A DNA stretch of 64,000 nucleotides, taken from contig NC_091280.1 of the NCBI RefSeq assembly GCF_042100115.1, forward strand, positions 186,001 to 250,000, read 5' to 3'. How positions within the stretch are numbered: the stretch's first letter is position 1; each line of letters begins with the position of its first letter. Both the position numbers and the translations under genes were made by a program. Positions 62,001-64,000 of this stretch are shown here, piece by piece. The stretch comes from Alternaria dauci (Eukaryota; Ascomycota; Dothideomycetes; Pleosporales; Pleosporaceae). Below the pieces are notes generated by a model, which did no database searches, was not told the DNA's origin, and saw only the letters and a program-made list of their open reading frames with translations.

Positions 62001-64000
62001 TTACTTATCTAGTTAGTATATTCTAACTTCTATTTTAATATATATAGTTAGGTTAAGTCTTAACTTACGTAATCCTAGGTAAATATTATCTAGTATTAAC
62101 TAAGTTTAGCTAAGAGATTTTATTACTAAACCCTTTATTAATAAGTGTAATATATTAGTTAGTAGATATTTATATATATTAAAGGGCTAGTACCTCTACG
62201 TAAAGATTAGTCTAAGGTATACTTAGTTATTATTACCTTTATTTACTACTAAAGCCTATAAGTAGTAAGTATTATCTTTAGTCTACTATAAGTATAAGCT
62301 TAATAGGTCTTCTTATTTATCTAGGCTAACTATATAGTAAGTGTAGTATCTCCTACTTTTAATACTAGTAAGGAGTACCTATTCTTTATAGTCTACTAGA
62401 ATAACGTATAATATAGGGTAATAGTACCTTATATTCCTATTAGTATATAGTAGTTTAATTCTAGAACTACTTAGTTTCTCTAATACTATACTAAAGTATT
62501 ACGTATAGTTTAAGATAGTCTAAATAGGTATTTACTTACGTTAAAGTATTTTCTCTATATAGTAGTAGTATATCTTATACTTAAGTTACTTATCTTTACC
62601 TTTAGGCTCTAGTATAAAACTATATAGTATAGTACTAGGCGTAGTCTACTAACACCTAGCTTTATAACTAAGATTCCTAATAGTTATATATACTAGCTAA
62701 GTAGTAATGTCCCCTTAATATATTAATAGTTAGGTCTTATCTACTACTATAATAACGGGCACTATAGTTACGCTAGGTAAGAGCTATTCCTAAGTCTCCT
62801 ATTACTACTCTACTAAGTATAATTTATAGTAAATTTAACTATAGTAGTTAATACTTATAAATATCTAAATTAGTATATATAATAAGTTATGTTTAAAGGG
62901 CCTATAGGTAATTAGGAAGGCTATTATAGAGGTTATATCTAAGTATATAAGCTTATATAGCCTATACTATACGTTACCTAACCTAGTAGTAGTTATAATA
63001 TCCTCTTATATCTAGTCTCTATAGATGTTATTACGTTTTACTACTATTAGCTAGATTAAAAGCTAAGTTATATATATATTTTACTTAGTCGTAGGTTATT
63101 AAAGAATATCTATATATTAGCCTTAGATATTCTACTTCCTAAAAGCTATATAGTAAATGCGTAGTTAAGGTTAGATATAAAGGGTTATAGCTAATTATAA
63201 CTATACTAGTTAGGTATATATTATATTAGATAGTACGTTTACTTATACTAATCTATTTATTTATATAGGCTAGATAATTTCCTTAGCTATATAACCTTCT
63301 ACGCTATTAAACTATTCTTCCTATAACTAGGTTATATCTAATAGTAACCTATTACTTCTTTTATAGATAAAGTTAGTAGTATATAGTTTATCTAAGTTTA
63401 GTGTAGCCTACTTTAAATACGCACCTACGTCTATTAGTAGTGTAGGCGTACCTATATAGTCTCTAGGATCTACTATAAGGCTTAAAATGTAAAGGTCTAA
63501 ATTATTATTATCTTCTAACCTATTACTATATTAGGTATTATTTATTATAGTAGTAGTAGTAGCGGTATATATATATTATATGAGGTATTTAGCTAAGCCT
63601 TAGTATATAACTATATGCCCTTACTATGTAGAGTATAATAGTGGTTTAATATTATAAAGGTAGTATATAAGGTTTAGAAGGTAGTTATTACGTTAAGCTA
63701 TTTTTATAGATAGCGCGCCGCTACGGGCGTAGTGCGCGGTGTTAGGTAAGGGGTATATATACACTACTAAGGCTAGGACTATAGATAACGGTCCTTAATA
63801 GTCTAGGACTAGGTTATCCTATACTTTATTATACTCCGCCTATAATAAGATAATTATTAATTAGAGTTACTATCTAAAGGCTTAAGCTAAGATATTTAAG
63901 TATCTTATTTATACTAACGAAGTTAGTATCTAGGTTTAGGAATAGGTCTTCTATACGTTTCTTTTAGAACTTAAGCTTAGTTATTATATATTACTTTACT
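56077..64000. other. RIP-altered region without recognised genes
   Basis: CA/TG are scarce but CG is more common than in the retroelement stack. A plus-strand stretch around 59,000-59,580 is protein-like with Gln-type stops (LVLRQARRK-type and VKLTLSIPYSSILTKALYYY readings) but matches nothing I recognise. Other notes: a TATTATTATTATTATTATAC run at about 57,202-57,221, a G-run at 60,287-60,294, a GTAGTAGTAGTAGTAGC run near 63,550-63,566, and a CG-rich segment at 63,711-63,741. No retroelement enzyme motif was found. It may be an old large duplicated region or a different transposon class. Confidence 0.45.
63711..63741. other. CG-rich patch with partial dyad
   Basis: GATAGCGCGCCGCTACGGGC followed by GTAGTGCGCGGTG: a short CG-dense segment with imperfect inverted symmetry around CTACGGGCGTAG, standing out from the AT-rich surroundings. 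Unknown role. Confidence 0.4.

Overview
The window looks like a gene-poor, AT-rich compartment of a filamentous ascomycete (Pezizomycotina) genome that has been saturated by repeat-induced point mutation (RIP). Outside one short island, the dinucleotides CA and TG are almost absent and TA is everywhere, while CG, CC and CT persist. This is the footprint of CpA-to-TpA mutation on both strands. Every retroelement reading frame is broken by TAG/TAA codons where CAG, CAA or TGG would be expected. The 48-49 bp introns with GT(N)NGT donors in the one intact gene also fit a filamentous fungus. I cannot name the species. Plant pathogens with AT-rich, effector-bearing compartments are the closest model, but that is inference.

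Layout. (1) 1-8.6 kb: a Ty3/gypsy relic (G1, minus strand) split by a 1.36-kb retroposon (copy A) with a 15-bp target-site duplication. (2) 8.85-13.1 kb: a second Ty3/gypsy relic (G3, minus strand) with recognisable integrase, RNase H, RT and zinc knuckle. (3) 14.4-17.36 kb: an island of ordinary base composition holding two small secreted cysteine-rich protein genes, transcribed away from each other, plus a 63-bp-arm fold-back element and a 129-bp MITE. The first gene (14,591-14,903, minus strand) has three exons and is intact, with TATA box and AATAAA. The second (16,227-16,481, plus strand) is a clean single-exon frame whose start codon position reads ATA. (4) 17.36-20.09 kb: retroposon copy B split by copy C, which has a perfect 17-bp duplication. 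(5) 20.1-23.6 kb: unassigned degenerate DNA. (6) 23.6-50.1 kb: a nested stack. An old gypsy copy (H1) is interrupted by retroposon copy D, which is itself interrupted by a full 14.2-kb LTR retrotransposon (GX, 30,184-44,388) with 212/217-bp LTRs. H1 then continues and carries retroposon copy E. (7) 50.1-56.06 kb: a plus-strand gypsy chromovirus relic (G4). (8) 56.06-64 kb: RIP-altered DNA with no recognised gene.

The main observations are: the intact effector-like gene inside a RIP desert; its neighbour apparently silenced by a RIP-type change at the start codon; a very large gypsy family carrying an extra ~5.5-kb antisense coding region made of two diverged tandem modules; and a ~1.33-kb A-tailed retroposon family (five copies) whose 15-17 bp duplications allow the insertion history to be read from sequence alone. 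No tRNA, rRNA or CRISPR array was seen, and no conserved housekeeping gene.
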